Shown: positions 41,232-51,307 of the stretch, one piece after another
How the letters are laid out: the number at the start of each line of letters is the position of its first letter
Position numbering within the stretch: the stretch's first letter is position 1
NCBI GenBank assembly: GCA_020746105.1
Contig: CM036624.1
Location: 2,537,562 to 2,601,561 of the forward strand
DNA: 64,000 bases
Reading direction: 5' to 3'
Origin: Trogon surrucura
Taxonomy: Eukaryota > Chordata > Aves > Trogoniformes > Trogonidae
The notes under the pieces: generated by a model
Told to the model about the DNA's origin: nothing
What the model saw: the letters and a program-made list of their open reading frames with translations, nothing else
Databases searched by the model: none
Program-made: the position numbers and the translations under genes

Positions 41232-42417
41232 TGTCGTGGGTTGACCCTGGCCGGCCGCCAGGTACCCACACAGCCGCTCACTCACCTCCCCCCTTCACTA
41301 CTGAACAGGGGGAGAAAATATCTCCAAGGGCTCAGGGTTTGAGATAAGGACAGGGAGATCACTCTCATTTACCATCCCGGGCAAAACAGACTCAGTTTTG
41401 AGGAAATTAGGTACATTTATTAAAAGAACTAATCAGAGAGGAGTAGTGAGAAGTGAGAAAGAGCAAACAAATCTTAAACAGAACACCTTCCCCCCATCCC
41501 TCCCTTCTTCCCGGGCCCAACATCAATCCCGGCTTCTCCACCTCCTCCCCCCGAGCGGCGCAGGGGGACAGGGAATGGGGGTTACGGTCAGTTCAGCCGA
41601 CGTTGGTTTCACCGCTTCTTCACTCCGGGGGAGGACTCTTCACTCTTCCCCAGGGCCACCGTGGGGTCCCTCTCACAGGAGACAAGCTTCATGCTCTCTT
41701 CTCCGCGTGAGTCGTCCCACGAAGGGCAATTCATCACAAACTGCCCAACGGGAGACACCTCACGAGGGGCAGCCCACCCCTCGTGAGTCTGAGGCGCAGT
41801 CCTTCAGGGGAAACTGCTCCAGTGTGAGCCACCCGCAGCGTCCCAAAAGTCCCACCGGCCAACCTGCTCCAGCGTGGGCATTCCTCTCTTCCACGGGCTA
41901 CAGGCTCCGGCAGCGACTTGCTCTGACACGGGCTTCCCACGGGCTACAGTCCCCTTTCAGGCATCCACCCACACAGCATGGAGTCCTCGGTGGACATCTG
42001 CGCGGTGATCCTCACGGTGGACCTCTGCACCTCGCCCATGGGCTGCAGGGGGACAACCCGCTTCACCATGGTCTTCACCACGGACCCGGGGGACTCCTTC
42101 TGCTCCAGCACCTGGAGCTCATCCTCCCCCCTCCTCCTTCTTCACTGACCTTGGTGTCTGCACAGATTCTCACTCCTCCATCTCTGTGCCAGCTGTTATG
42201 GCGCAGTTCTTTTCCCCGTTCTTAAATATGTTTTTCACAGAGGCGTTCCTCTGCTATCACCTTACTGATAGGCTCAGCCTTGGCCAGCGGCGGGTCCCTC
42301 TTTGTAGCCGGCTGGCATTGGCTCTATCAACCTTGGGGAGCTTCTAGCAGCTTCTTACAGAAGCCACCCTGCAGCTCCCCCCCCGCCGCCGAAATCTGGC
42401 CAGGCCAAACCAAAACA
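41232..42417 (-). mobile_element. Solo LTR of an avian endogenous retrovirus, with 5-bp target duplication
   Basis: The element is bounded by TG...CA on the minus strand (sense 5' end TGTTTTGGTTTGG at 42417, 3' end CCCACGACA at 41232). It is flanked by the identical 5-mer CCCCC at 41227-41231 and 42418-42422. In this orientation it has a CCAAT box (42321-42317), a TATA-like TATTTAAG (42228-42221) and an AATAAA signal (41421-41416), as expected of an LTR. I recognise the sequence as a family widespread in non-galliform birds, with repeated blocks around CAGCGTGGG and CCACGGG. No internal viral genes flank it, so it is a solo LTR left by recombination. A 5-bp duplication fits ERVL-like or related groups; the subfamily is not certain. 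A 275-codon plus-strand frame across it is spurious. Confidence 0.92.
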
Positions 42418-42838
42418 CCCCCGAGAAGAAACCTTTGGAACTTGGGTCCAGCGCTTCGGGGAGCAGGATGTTAAATAAGACGATCTCCAGGTCATCTCAT
42501 TTTTTTTCCTAACATTGCCAGCGGGACTGTAAGTTTCAATTCAGAAATCTTTTCTTGGTATTGGTTTAAAAAAAAAAAAAAAACCAACCAAAAAAGTTTG
42601 GCATTTTATAAGTATTGACCTGGGAAGAGAATATGTGAAGCTAATGTATAAGTTTGGCCCACAGAGGGAAGAATGAAAAGGAAATATCACATTAGTTTCA
42701 AATAATAACATAAATTTAATTTAAAAATGAGGCTAAGTTTAAAACAGTATTCAACATAAATCCAGGCAATTTTCCTTTATATTAATAATGGACTCCAAAA
42801 TCCTGTAGATGGTCTCTTCAGAGAAGGCAGGAAGGGGG

Positions 42839-42870
42839 AAAAAAAAAAAAAAAAAAAAAGGTGGGGGGGC
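42839..42870 (+). repeat. A21 run followed by a G-rich tract
   Basis: Twenty-one A bases (42839-42859) are followed by GGTGGGGGGG. No retrocopied gene is recognisable upstream, so a processed pseudogene tail is not supported. Confidence 0.8.
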
Positions 42871-44404
42871 CTTATTTCAAGCTTTAAAGCAAACAGAGGA
42901 TTATTATTTCTCCCCACAAGGTGATAAAATTGTAACCTAAATTTCCATTTGAGCAGACCATTTTAAAGGGAAGGAATCATCTAAAAATAATTCATGGCTA
43001 CCAGCCCTGAATTTACCTTTAAAAGCTGTTTTACAAATAAAACTCTCTGCTCAGGTATGAATTACTCCTTTGGTGATACCATGAATCCCTCCTTTGGAAA
43101 AATTTACTTTTATTAATGCGAAAAGTCTACACCTTCTTTAAAAACAAACTCTTTTTTTTGGTGAAGTTTCCAGACTTCCACACAGATGAATACCATCCTT
43201 TGAGTTATCCGATTACTGAGCTTTTCAAGTTTATAACAGCGAACAATTCCAGATTTAAAAATGTTTTAACCAAGGAAGTCCAAAAATGTAGATTTCTTTG
43301 TCAACAAGCTGGGGTTTTTTTTGTTATTATTCTTGACAATAATATGAACAAGTAAAATATTTCATGAGAGGCTTTCTAATTAAAATACACATAATTCTTG
43401 GGAGCTACAAGGCCACACTTCAGCCTAGAAAACTTCCATTTCTGCAGGTTACTGACATCAATCAACAAAAAAACCTACTTGTAGAGGCCTGAGATTTTTA
43501 ATACAGAATTATTTCATTTTGGCTAATACTTCCTAGTGCAAACCAGCAGATGAATTGATGCCAAATGTTCATGGAACCAATTGCTTGGCAGTTCTCTGCA
43601 GGTCACCGAGGGGATGTTTTTGCCACAGAGTAACAGTTTTAAGTTATTGGGTCAGACTTCCACAGCGCCCACAACCATCCTGGGGCCGCGTTCGCAATTT
43701 GGGCATGAAAGAGCGGATCTTGCACGGAAGTCAAGAGTCTGCGGACTGAGAACAAGTCAGAGAGATTGTTTTGCTTTTATTTTTTATTTTTATTTTTACT
43801 CCCGCCTCAACAGAAGCAGGAGACATTTCAATTTGCCCTTTGGAGACGCCTTCAAAAGCTCCGATGAGTGCTTGGGTTCTAAGGTTTACAGCAGGTTAGC
43901 AATCCATGGATCAAACTGCCGCTACTGAACAAAGAAAAATAATGGAACGAGACTTTAAATCAGGGAGTGGAAAATTAAATGAGACGGTTGATACCAAAAA
44001 GAGAATTTTTGCTTGTTGGTTTGTTGAATCAGTCTGCCACTTGCATTGTTCTTGGCCAGCAGGCATACTTGTGCCCAGGGGCAAGTCTCTAAAAGGTTAA
44101 CCTCTATAAATTTACGGCAGAATTTCAGTGTCACAACTCTTGACCACGTAACTGAACGGAATTTGAGACATTCTTGGATTTACCATCGCAACAGCCCCTA
44201 CCCTCCCATCTCTAGATGCCACAAAAATGGATCGCCATCCACTGCTTTGACGGCAGTTCCACACTTACAAGGGATTCCTTATTAAAACCAATAAAACCCA
44301 GCCAACCAACCAATGATAAAACAACAAACCCCCAAAACATCCAAGGAAAAAACACGCACAGGCTATACTCCTCAAAGCCTACCGAGATTTCAGTTAATTT
44401 TTGA

Positions 44405-44510
44405 ACACTGAGAATTACATAAAAATTGCTCTACTGGGTCACGCTAATTGTCTACCCCATCCAATATTCTGTCTTCAGCAGCACAACAGGAAGCACTACT
44501 CACAAAGCAC
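44405..44510 (+). repeat. Possible ancient amniote interspersed repeat
   Basis: The stretch with CTACTGGGTCACGCTAATTG, then CCATCCAATATTCTGTCTTC, resembles a degenerate form of an old LINE-derived repeat seen in reptiles and birds (pattern ACTGGGTCAGACCA...CCATCTAGCCCAGTATCCTG). Similarity is partial and judged from memory; a RepeatMasker search with amniote libraries would decide. Confidence 0.4.
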
Positions 44511-45049
44511 ACACAATTTGTCTGGCAGAGGCATTTCCTATTAAAACAGCCAAGTTTAACATCTATTTTACTAAAACCTGTGTATTGACACGGGTTTTCA
44601 TAAACAAAAGACAGACTTAGAATTAACCCTGGCAATAAAAAGGTCAATTCTTATTAGCATGGATGCCTTCAGAACCTCTTTCTGGGAAAGGTAAGATATG
44701 AGAAATATATTAGTATAGTTATAATTTCACTTGGCTAGCATCCTGATGACTGTTATCACCAAGATAGGATTTAAATGGAACAGGGTAAAAGACCGTTTCA
44801 GAAACCTCAAACGCTTTCTCCTGAACTATTTCAAGACATCCTTAAACCAAAGAAAACTTTCTGCCAGGTAGACATGAGCTGACACATCTGTTTTGGTGTC
44901 TGGCTTATAGGTTCTGTTCGTTTAAGACCGCTACTAATTCAAAAAAAGAAAACATGTAGGAAGCAGCTCTTACATTAGGCAAATAGATTTCAAATACTGC
45001 ATTTCAGCTCTGTAGCAAGAAGGTTTGTTTATTATGTATTGTCCAAGGC

Positions 45050-45070
45050 GGGGGGGGGTGGGTGGAAGGG
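45050..45070 (+). other. G-quadruplex motif in intron 1
   Basis: A run of nine G, then T, GGG, TGGAA and GGG, gives four G3 tracts with loops under seven bases on the plus strand, which is the template strand for CAMSAP2. Folding is inferred from the motif only. Confidence 0.5.
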
Positions 45071-48000
45071 AGGTAAGAATGTGTAGGAAGAAATCAGTAT
45101 TATTCTTGCAAAGTCATGATGATCGAAAAATATAAAAGAGAAGCCAGGTACAGGTAGAAGAAATATATTTCATCTCATCAACGGACATAGGTGAGCACTC
45201 GGTTACAGTTGCTTCATCAAATTATTGCATTTTGCAGACAGGTGCTTCAGCTGTAAAGACATGAAGTCGCTGAAAGAACAGATCATAAACTACCCCACCG
45301 GAAGTCTATAGTGTAGTAAAAATCCCAACAACGGTTAATTTACTAATTCACCTTCCCATACTTTCGCACATGCACAGTCTACAACCTCAGACGACTCTGC
45401 CAAACCTCAGAGATCCAGGAGTTAATACAATTTTATTTATTTTTTTGAAGTGACCCACAGCCAAATCACATTTAAAGTATGTTCTACAGAGAGGAGTGAT
45501 ACCATCAATTTCTAAGTAGATCATCTCAGTAGACGATTAGATCAATCAACTGATTTTAGTAAGACTGACCAAAGTATCAATTTGTCAGCAACGAATTTAG
45601 AGAGATGATGGAAAGGAATCTATTTAAAAAAAAACCCACAACAAAACCAACAAACCATAAACAAACACCTACAAGAATCTCAAACATTTGCTTTTATACT
45701 CCAGAATCTTGTACAAGTTTTTGCTAGCCACCATACCTAGTAAAAGTGTAGAAATCGGGTCTGCTAAGCAAAGATTAAAAAGAGGTTCTGGCCTGCAACA
45801 CCCAACAGAACAGACGAGAGTATTTAGTTAAAACTTGTTTCTGTCAGATACACAATGTTCCTTCCCTCCCTTCATAGCTCTACTGGCAACGTGTGCAAAC
45901 AGCAGTAAGTAGCTGCATATGAATTCTGAAAACATTAATCAACAAAAGAAAGCTATTTTTAAGTCTCTTGGGTAATGTTTAGTTGCAGATGATGCAGTTT
46001 GTAATCTATTGCTTCAGGTACCTATAAAAGATAAATTCAGTGTTAAAAGGCAGGTGGACTATTTGATTTTGCAGAAAATACTCAGCACGGTGTTTAAGTA
46101 GCTTTTATTTAGTTTCTAGCTTATTCCTGCCAAAAAAACTCACGCTAAACCAGCAAAATCTATCACTGTAGCAGGATAATATGCTGTACAGATAGCAAAC
46201 TGCATCAGATTTTCAAACTGTTCCCATAATTTTATGAGACTCATATATACACATCAGAGATCTTAACTCAGTAACTAAAAATCAGATGCAAAACTGGTTG
46301 AAAACCGGACAAGAGTACTCAGAAGTCTCCTATCAAATGGAAATAACAGGCACTTCAAGGTTCAAGAACCAGTATCCTCCGTCAGACTAGCTGAGGTTCT
46401 AGAGAAGCAACTCCAAGCTACAAAGGGATTGAAAAGCATTCTGGAGGACTAAATTACAATTCAAGATGATTTCGGTAAGTGGAAGGAGCAGCGGTTTGAA
46501 AATAGGATGCAGTTATATAAGTATAGCTGCAAAGCAGGAACCTCCAACCGTACAATTACAAGATGGGAACAACTGAGTAGGCAGCAGTTCTGCAGAGAAA
46601 GATATGGAGCTACAGTGAATCACGGACTGAATGAGTCAACAATTCTAGGCTGATGCAAAAAAAAATGACAAACGTGATATTCTAGGGAATAAATAAGAGT
46701 GTTACAGGTTGGAAAGATGAAATCACTCTTCAAAGCTAACCCTGTACTGGCAAGGGTTTAGCTGGACCGTTAGATCTAAGTATAGAATTCAGGCAAAACC
46801 GATCACAGAAAATATAGAGAGGAAAGACAATAACAAAACCAACAAAAAACACAGAGTCCAGACAAGCTTGACTTCCAAAAATAGAGTTGGAAAAGGATGG
46901 CTTTGTCGAAGCAGCAGAACAGAGAGGAGACACCACTTTTTAAGGTGTTACAAGATGTACCGTGCCCACCATTCCCAGAGGGTAACTGGTTTACAGTGTA
47001 GCAAAAGACATCGAGATTACTATGCTGTTCTAACATCGAGAGGTAAATAAGGATTCAAACTGAGTAGCAGACATACCACGGAATCTCCATAATTACAGAT
47101 TTTTCAATAAACAGGCTAAGCATCTGAAGGATGTATATTTAGCTCAGCCTGTCTTTAGGATGGCGGATGGATAACAATTTCTCCAGCTACATTTTCTACG
47201 ACAACAGCAGAGCGAGAAGACAAAAAACTTCACACTCCGAAATAACGAAATCCACTTCTGCTGGTTTAGAAGTGAAAAAGGACCCAGAGAAGCACAACAT
47301 CAAGATGTCCTCATTATCCCTATGAAGCAGGTCCTGTTACACTTTTCAGATGAAGCATATAATAGCGGTACAGTTCAACCACTTCTCTGGACAGCAATTT
47401 TTCTATACCAAGGCTGGCCAACTCTCAGCCTTGGGAGTCAGTGCTGAAATTTACTATGTGCAGATTTAAGATCTAAGGTCAAACATTCCCACTTTCGTAG
47501 TCCACACTTGTTATTTTTCTCTCCTTTCAGTTACTCTAAGTCACATGGCTCAATTTTCATGTGGTTAATACAAAATTTAACCCGACCTGTCCTCTTACAC
47601 TGATACATTTTCCTGCAGCAAAGCATCAAGACACAAAATGCTATGCTCCCTTAAATACGAATGCTGTCTTCAATTAGTATTCCTTAAAAAATTCTTCATA
47701 CAAGATGCCTTCAACATGACTGTGGGGATACGCCCACCCTCTTATGACACCTTATTAATAAGACAACTCAGTCTGACTTGCCCGTGGCGTTGTGGGCCAG
47801 ACTCTATTCTTGCAGCTTCACTGAAGACAACAGCAATATACAATTGGTCCGTCTTTCATGCAGGTAGCAATCATCAAACACCAAAAGTCACTACCAAATG
47901 TTAATGAACAGTACTATTTCAAAGTCTTTCCAAGAGAGAATTCTCTTCGTGACACCTAGCCTCACTGTACCCACAATTTTGGTTGCATTAAAATATGCTT

Positions 48001-50256
48001 TTAAGTATGTCCGCTATAAGATGTGCCCACTTGATATATAAAGATTTAGATTTCTTCAATGGATACAAGATTGCAACAACTTAAACTAATGCCATTCATT
48101 TTGATTAATGAGAAGTGTATTTTGGGGGGGGAGGAATAAATCTTTCACTTCCCCTGTCCACTTCAGGAAATCCAACATTTCAGGGATAAAAAAAAAAGAA
48201 ATAAGATGTGGCATCCACAAACACACCAATCATCCTTCGTATTTCCTTCGTACAAACGTATATAGCAACAGGTAGAAGCCATGAGTGAGGTTGTGATCTG
48301 TTCCCAAGAACTAAAGTAATTTAACAAATCCAAACTTTCTTCCTTCTTGAAAAAGGTGAAGGTCAGTTCTTCTGTTTCACTCCAAGTATAAAGGAAATGC
48401 TTATCCTGCAGACGTGCAAGTCCTGTACACTGTTTTTCCCTCTTCAGTCACCAGCTCTTCTTCGAGGCTATTAGAGACATTAACCTAGTGGAAGAACTGC
48501 GAGATCAGAAACACTACAGTTTTGTACGCTTAGGTCTCTTCCTCCTGACATTATGGCAATATTTAGAGGACAGACGGAGCTACTATCTCCTCTAATCACG
48601 TTTCATTTGTGCATCTCGGAGCAACCACAGGAACAAAGAGAACTTGTAGAGCAATTTGGGTTTGGATCACACTTCTTATGGAAAGTAGAAGAGTGCCCCA
48701 GCAAGTCGCTTCACACACCCAACAGAAACTCAACTGATACAAAGCAAGACATTTCAATCACAGGCTGAGAATTTGTCGAACTCAAATCAAATCAAATTTC
48801 TGCTCCAGTAGGCAAAAGGTTTTCAGGTCAGAATGCTGGATTATATAATTGCACAAGCACTGTACACCCAGAATCCCGTGACTAGAGTCCACAGAACCAA
48901 GCTACCTAGAAAATATAATGAAATCTGAAAACGTTGAATCAAGTGATTCCAAGTATTGTCACAACTACTTTACCTCTCACGCCTGCATAGCTAGTAAAGC
49001 GACACATAAAAACCAGTATATACTTGCCCAGATGTCACAAAGGAAAGTAAGCTGAGCTTATTGACAAATCTACAGATGGAAAAAGTATATTGATCTTCCT
49101 TCTTTCTAAAATGATGAAGACGCACTTTATTTCAGTAGCTACTGGGCCCTTACTAAAATTTCTCTAGGTTCAACCATGTTGAATATAGCTTTTGGGAAGA
49201 ACTACATCAAATACCATCAGTTCTCAGGGCCATCATAAAGGTACTCCTTTAGCCCTGCTCAAATATATAACAATGCTCTGGCCCTAAAGGCAAAAGGTGC
49301 AAAATTTCAGTAGTAGGAATCTTTTCCTGGGATTCTTCAAAGAATAGGTGCAAAAATACTGACTGCTAATACCTAACTCGCCTTTCAAAGAGAAACCCTA
49401 TTTTGAACCGACAAGAAATTAAGTGATTAATATATTAGGGCTGTACAAAAAAAAAAAAAAAAAGAAAACAAACCAAAAAACGACAAAACCAAAACCGCAA
49501 CACCACAACCCAAACTCTGCTTGGTGAATTTTCAAAACGCTTCCCTCGGAAGACCTCTGCAAGTCTGCTATTCCTCAAGGCCCAACAATACTTCAGGCAC
49601 AGAATAATAGGTCTGGTATTCCTCAAGGCCCAGGTTTTCAAAGACGGAGCAGTAATGCCTTTCGGAGGCGTTATAATCAATTCCATTTAGGCTGACAGAC
49701 AAGGAGAGCCTTCTGTATTCTGCAGGCCAAAACCTGACATTAAACGCCCTTTTTCCTGAAACCCTTCTCGCTGCTTAACCACTCCAATGGCTACAGGCTA
49801 TCGCCACACATGTCAAAACTAACACTGCACATCCACGTCCATTGTTAACCCCCAATTCAGCTCTTGATCAGGGAAATGTTTGGGAGGCAAACCTGGATTA
49901 TTGCTTGGTGGGTTTGCTTTCGTTTGGTTGTTTGGTTTTTTTTTTTGCATTCTAGAAGCCTGAGCAGAAATAAAACACCATTTACAGAGTCCTCAAATAA
50001 TATTGTATTAGCGCCAATACACACACAAAAAATGACTCACTGATGGAAACGGTGGGCGCTGCGCGATAAAAGATCGCAGGTAAGCGGGGGAAAAAATGAA
50101 AAAAAAATTAAAACAGCCTCCCGAGGTGTATGGGAAGGGAAAGAGGAGGGCCCAGACCAAAGGCAGCTCCCCGGGGAAGGGCTCGCACGTCCTCAGGAGC
50201 GAAGCAACCGAGCAGGAACCAGCATCAAAGAAAAGGCAGAAGAAGACGCCACCTAC

Positions 50257-50395
50257 CTGTCCCGAAGGCTTTGGCCACCAGCCAGGCGAGATTACAGGCG
50301 ATTTTCGCTCGGGAGAAGTCATAATGGTCAAAGGGTTTGATGGCAGGGACAATGAAAGTCTTCCTCATCTCCTTGGCGTCTGCGGCATCCCCCAT
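50257..50395 (-). CDS. CAMSAP2: CAMSAP2 coding exon 1 (residues 1-46 plus first base of codon 47)
   Basis: Read on the minus strand, the exon begins ATGGGGGATGCC (M-G-D-A) at 50395 and ends GGGACAG, followed by the donor GTAGGT at 50256. It encodes the N-terminal segment of CAMSAP2, including IVPAIKPFDHYDFSRAKIA and LAWLVAKAFGT. The start is secure. The context is strong (A at -3, G at +4), the protein matches the known family N terminus, and an in-frame TAA at 50428-50426 excludes any N-terminal extension. The exon ends in phase 1, and its last G joins AA of exon 2 to make the Glu codon of GT-E-NVPEEL. It lies at the left edge of the CpG island. The segment precedes the CH domain and has no catalytic residues. 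Confidence 0.97.
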
Positions 50396-50640
50396 CTTCT
50401 CACAGGACCCCCGGCAATTCGGAACTTACATGGCTCTTCCTCCTCCTCCTCCTCCTCCCGCGGCCGGGAGAGCCGCCCGAGAGGCCGGCGGCAGCAGCTG
50501 AGGGCAGCGCCGAGCCAGCTGTCCGTAAAGGGCGAACGCCGCCTCCCGCCTTCCTCCGCACAGGAATGTGGCAGAGCCCGAGTGTCCTCTTCTTCCTCCT
50601 CCTCCTCCTCCTCGCTCTTTGTCTCAAGTCACTCACGCCG
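50396..50640 (-). promoter_or_regulatory. CAMSAP2: CAMSAP2 5' UTR / proximal promoter
   Basis: This is the GC-rich sequence immediately upstream of the CAMSAP2 start codon. On the sense strand it contains two GGA-repeat tracts (sense of 50588-50612 and 50436-50456) and one upstream ATG, at 50431, followed immediately by TAA. No other sense-strand ATG occurs between 50396 and 50640. No TATA box is visible, as expected for a CpG-island promoter with dispersed initiation. The extent of the transcribed leader is not determinable from sequence; cap-analysis data would define it. Confidence 0.6.
50426..50431 (-). promoter_or_regulatory. Start-stop upstream ORF (ATGTAA) in the CAMSAP2 leader
   Basis: Read on the minus strand, an ATG in a good context (GCC before it, G at -3) is followed directly by TAA. 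It lies 36 nt above the main ATG and in the same frame. Minimal start-stop elements are known to stall or divert ribosomes and dampen downstream translation. The site also overlaps the donor-like string GTAAGT, but the bases before it (CAT) fit a donor poorly. A role depends on the transcript starting upstream of this point. Confidence 0.6.
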
Positions 50641-51037
50641 CCGCCTCCCACCCCTCCGAAACACGGCCCCCGGCCCCCCCTTCCCCGGGGAGACCCTCCG
50701 GCCCGGGCTGGGCGCCCCCGGCCGCCAACGCCCGCGCCCGAGGCGGGAGGCGCCGCCAAGGCCCCCGCAGCCGCAGAGCGGGCCGGGACGCGGCCCTTCC
50801 CGGCGCCGAGATGTCAAAACGCCGGGGGAAACCAGCCCCAAAACGCCGCGCAAGCCCGCGCGCGCCTCAGCGGCGGCCTACAGCGGGCCGGCACCGCTGC
50901 CGGCCACCCCGCCGCTGCCGGGCGCTGCCCCGGCCGCCCCTCAGCGCCGCGACACGGCCCCCACCCCGGCTCCCCGCGGCAGCTGCCGCTGCGGCGTCCC
51001 ACCCGCGGCTGCCGCACTGGACGGGCGAAGCGCGGCC

Positions 51038-51047
51038 GCGCATGCGC
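51038..51047. promoter_or_regulatory. NRF1-type palindrome GCGCATGCGC
   Basis: A perfect self-complementary GCGCATGCGC lies in the CpG island about 650 bp upstream of the CAMSAP2 start codon. It is the core of the NRF1 consensus (TGCGCATGCGCA), a common site in housekeeping CpG-island promoters. Binding is inferred from sequence only. Confidence 0.6.
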
Positions 51048-51090
51048 CGGCGCCGCCAACGCCTGCCCGCGCCGGGCGGGGAGCGCGCGC

Positions 51091-51120
51091 GGGAGGGGCG
51101 GGGCGGGGCGGGGTCACGTG
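51091..51120 (+). promoter_or_regulatory. GC-box array abutting a CACGTG E-box
   Basis: Four GGGG runs separated by single C bases (51095-51113) form overlapping SP/KLF GC boxes. They are followed, after one T, by CACGTG at 51115-51120. The flanking bases GT-CACGTG-GG resemble USF and MITF/TFEB-type E-boxes. The same G runs with one-base loops also fit a G-quadruplex motif on the plus strand. Factor identity is inferred. Confidence 0.55.
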
Positions 51121-51152
51121 GGCGGCCCTCGGCGCGGCCGCGTTTGGGCGGC

Positions 51153-51224
51153 GGGCGGGGCCCTCCCCTCGGGCGGGGCCTTCCCCCCGGGCCGGGCCCT
51201 CGCCTCGGGCCGGGTCGGCCGCGG
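51153..51224 (+). repeat. 18-bp tandem repeat, 4 copies, within the CpG island
   Basis: Four consecutive 18-bp units start at 51153, 51171, 51189 and 51207, each beginning GGGC and rich in GGGCC and CCCTC. The fourth unit diverges in its second half. Because the period is a multiple of three, a spurious plus-strand frame shows the repeated peptide AGPSPR. Confidence 0.8.
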
Positions 51225-51301
51225 TGGGTCTGGGGGCGGGAGCTCGAGCGGGCTGAGCCCGGCCTTAAGCCAGCGGCAGCCGGGGTGGAGCGTTTCCCGC
51301 C

Positions 51302-51307
51302 GGTAAG
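51302..51307 (+). promoter_or_regulatory. Possible splice donor of a divergent plus-strand transcript
   Basis: At the right flank of the densest CpG region the plus strand reads CCGCCG then GTAAGG, a good 5' splice-site match, downstream of GC boxes oriented away from CAMSAP2. It could end the first, non-coding exon of a divergent lncRNA or of the neighbouring gene; in mammals DDX59 lies on this side in the opposite direction. No coding exon of such a gene is recognisable within the window, so this is only a candidate. Confidence 0.25.

Larger units (their letters stand above)
37544..50256 (-). other. CAMSAP2 intron 1 (12.7 kb)
   Basis: This phase-1 intron has donor GTAGGT at 50256 and acceptor GGTAG at 37544, preceded by a long T tract on the sense strand. 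It contains a solo LTR (41232-42417), a long A run with a G-rich end (42839-42870), a G-quadruplex motif (45050-45070) and possibly an ancient repeat (44405-44510). The remaining stretches (37544-41226, 42871-44404, 45071-50256) are AT-rich with no recognisable gene. The open frame of 163 codons at 39362-39853 (plus) shows no family features. Confidence 0.92.
1..50640 (-). other. CAMSAP2: CAMSAP2 gene, 5' part (exons 1-4; gene continues past the left edge)
   Basis: Four minus-strand exons splice into one open frame of 215 codons (139+260+162+84 nt) that I recognise as the N terminus of CAMSAP2. The recognition rests on distinctive stretches such as MGDAAD, FIVPAIKPFDHYDFSRAKI, NVPEEL, DQEHIKPPVVNLLLSAELYC, SAHLAMIDTLMMAYTVEMV and NEHLKDIMEQEQKLKEHH. 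The family's protein is about 1,490 residues in mammals, so only about one seventh is encoded here. CAMSAP2 binds and stabilises the minus ends of non-centrosomal microtubules; this activity resides mainly in the C-terminal CKK domain, which is outside the window. The right-hand limit is approximate because the transcription start cannot be placed from sequence alone. CAMSAP1 and CAMSAP3 are the only serious alternatives and differ clearly in this region. Confidence 0.96.

Noticed and set aside
41398-42225. 275-codon plus-strand open frame
   Set aside because: It runs antisense across the solo LTR; it is stop-poor GC-rich repeat sequence and not a gene.
42471-42880. Possible processed pseudogene ending in the A21 run
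   Set aside because: No gene-like sequence precedes the A run and no direct repeats are evident.
50096-51256. 386-codon plus-strand open frame (and overlapping 246- and 339-codon frames to 51587)
   Set aside because: It lies in the CpG island, antisense to CAMSAP2 exon 1. Products are Pro/Arg/Ala/Ser-rich low complexity, several frames are open at once, and no family resemblance is seen. GC-rich DNA has few stops.
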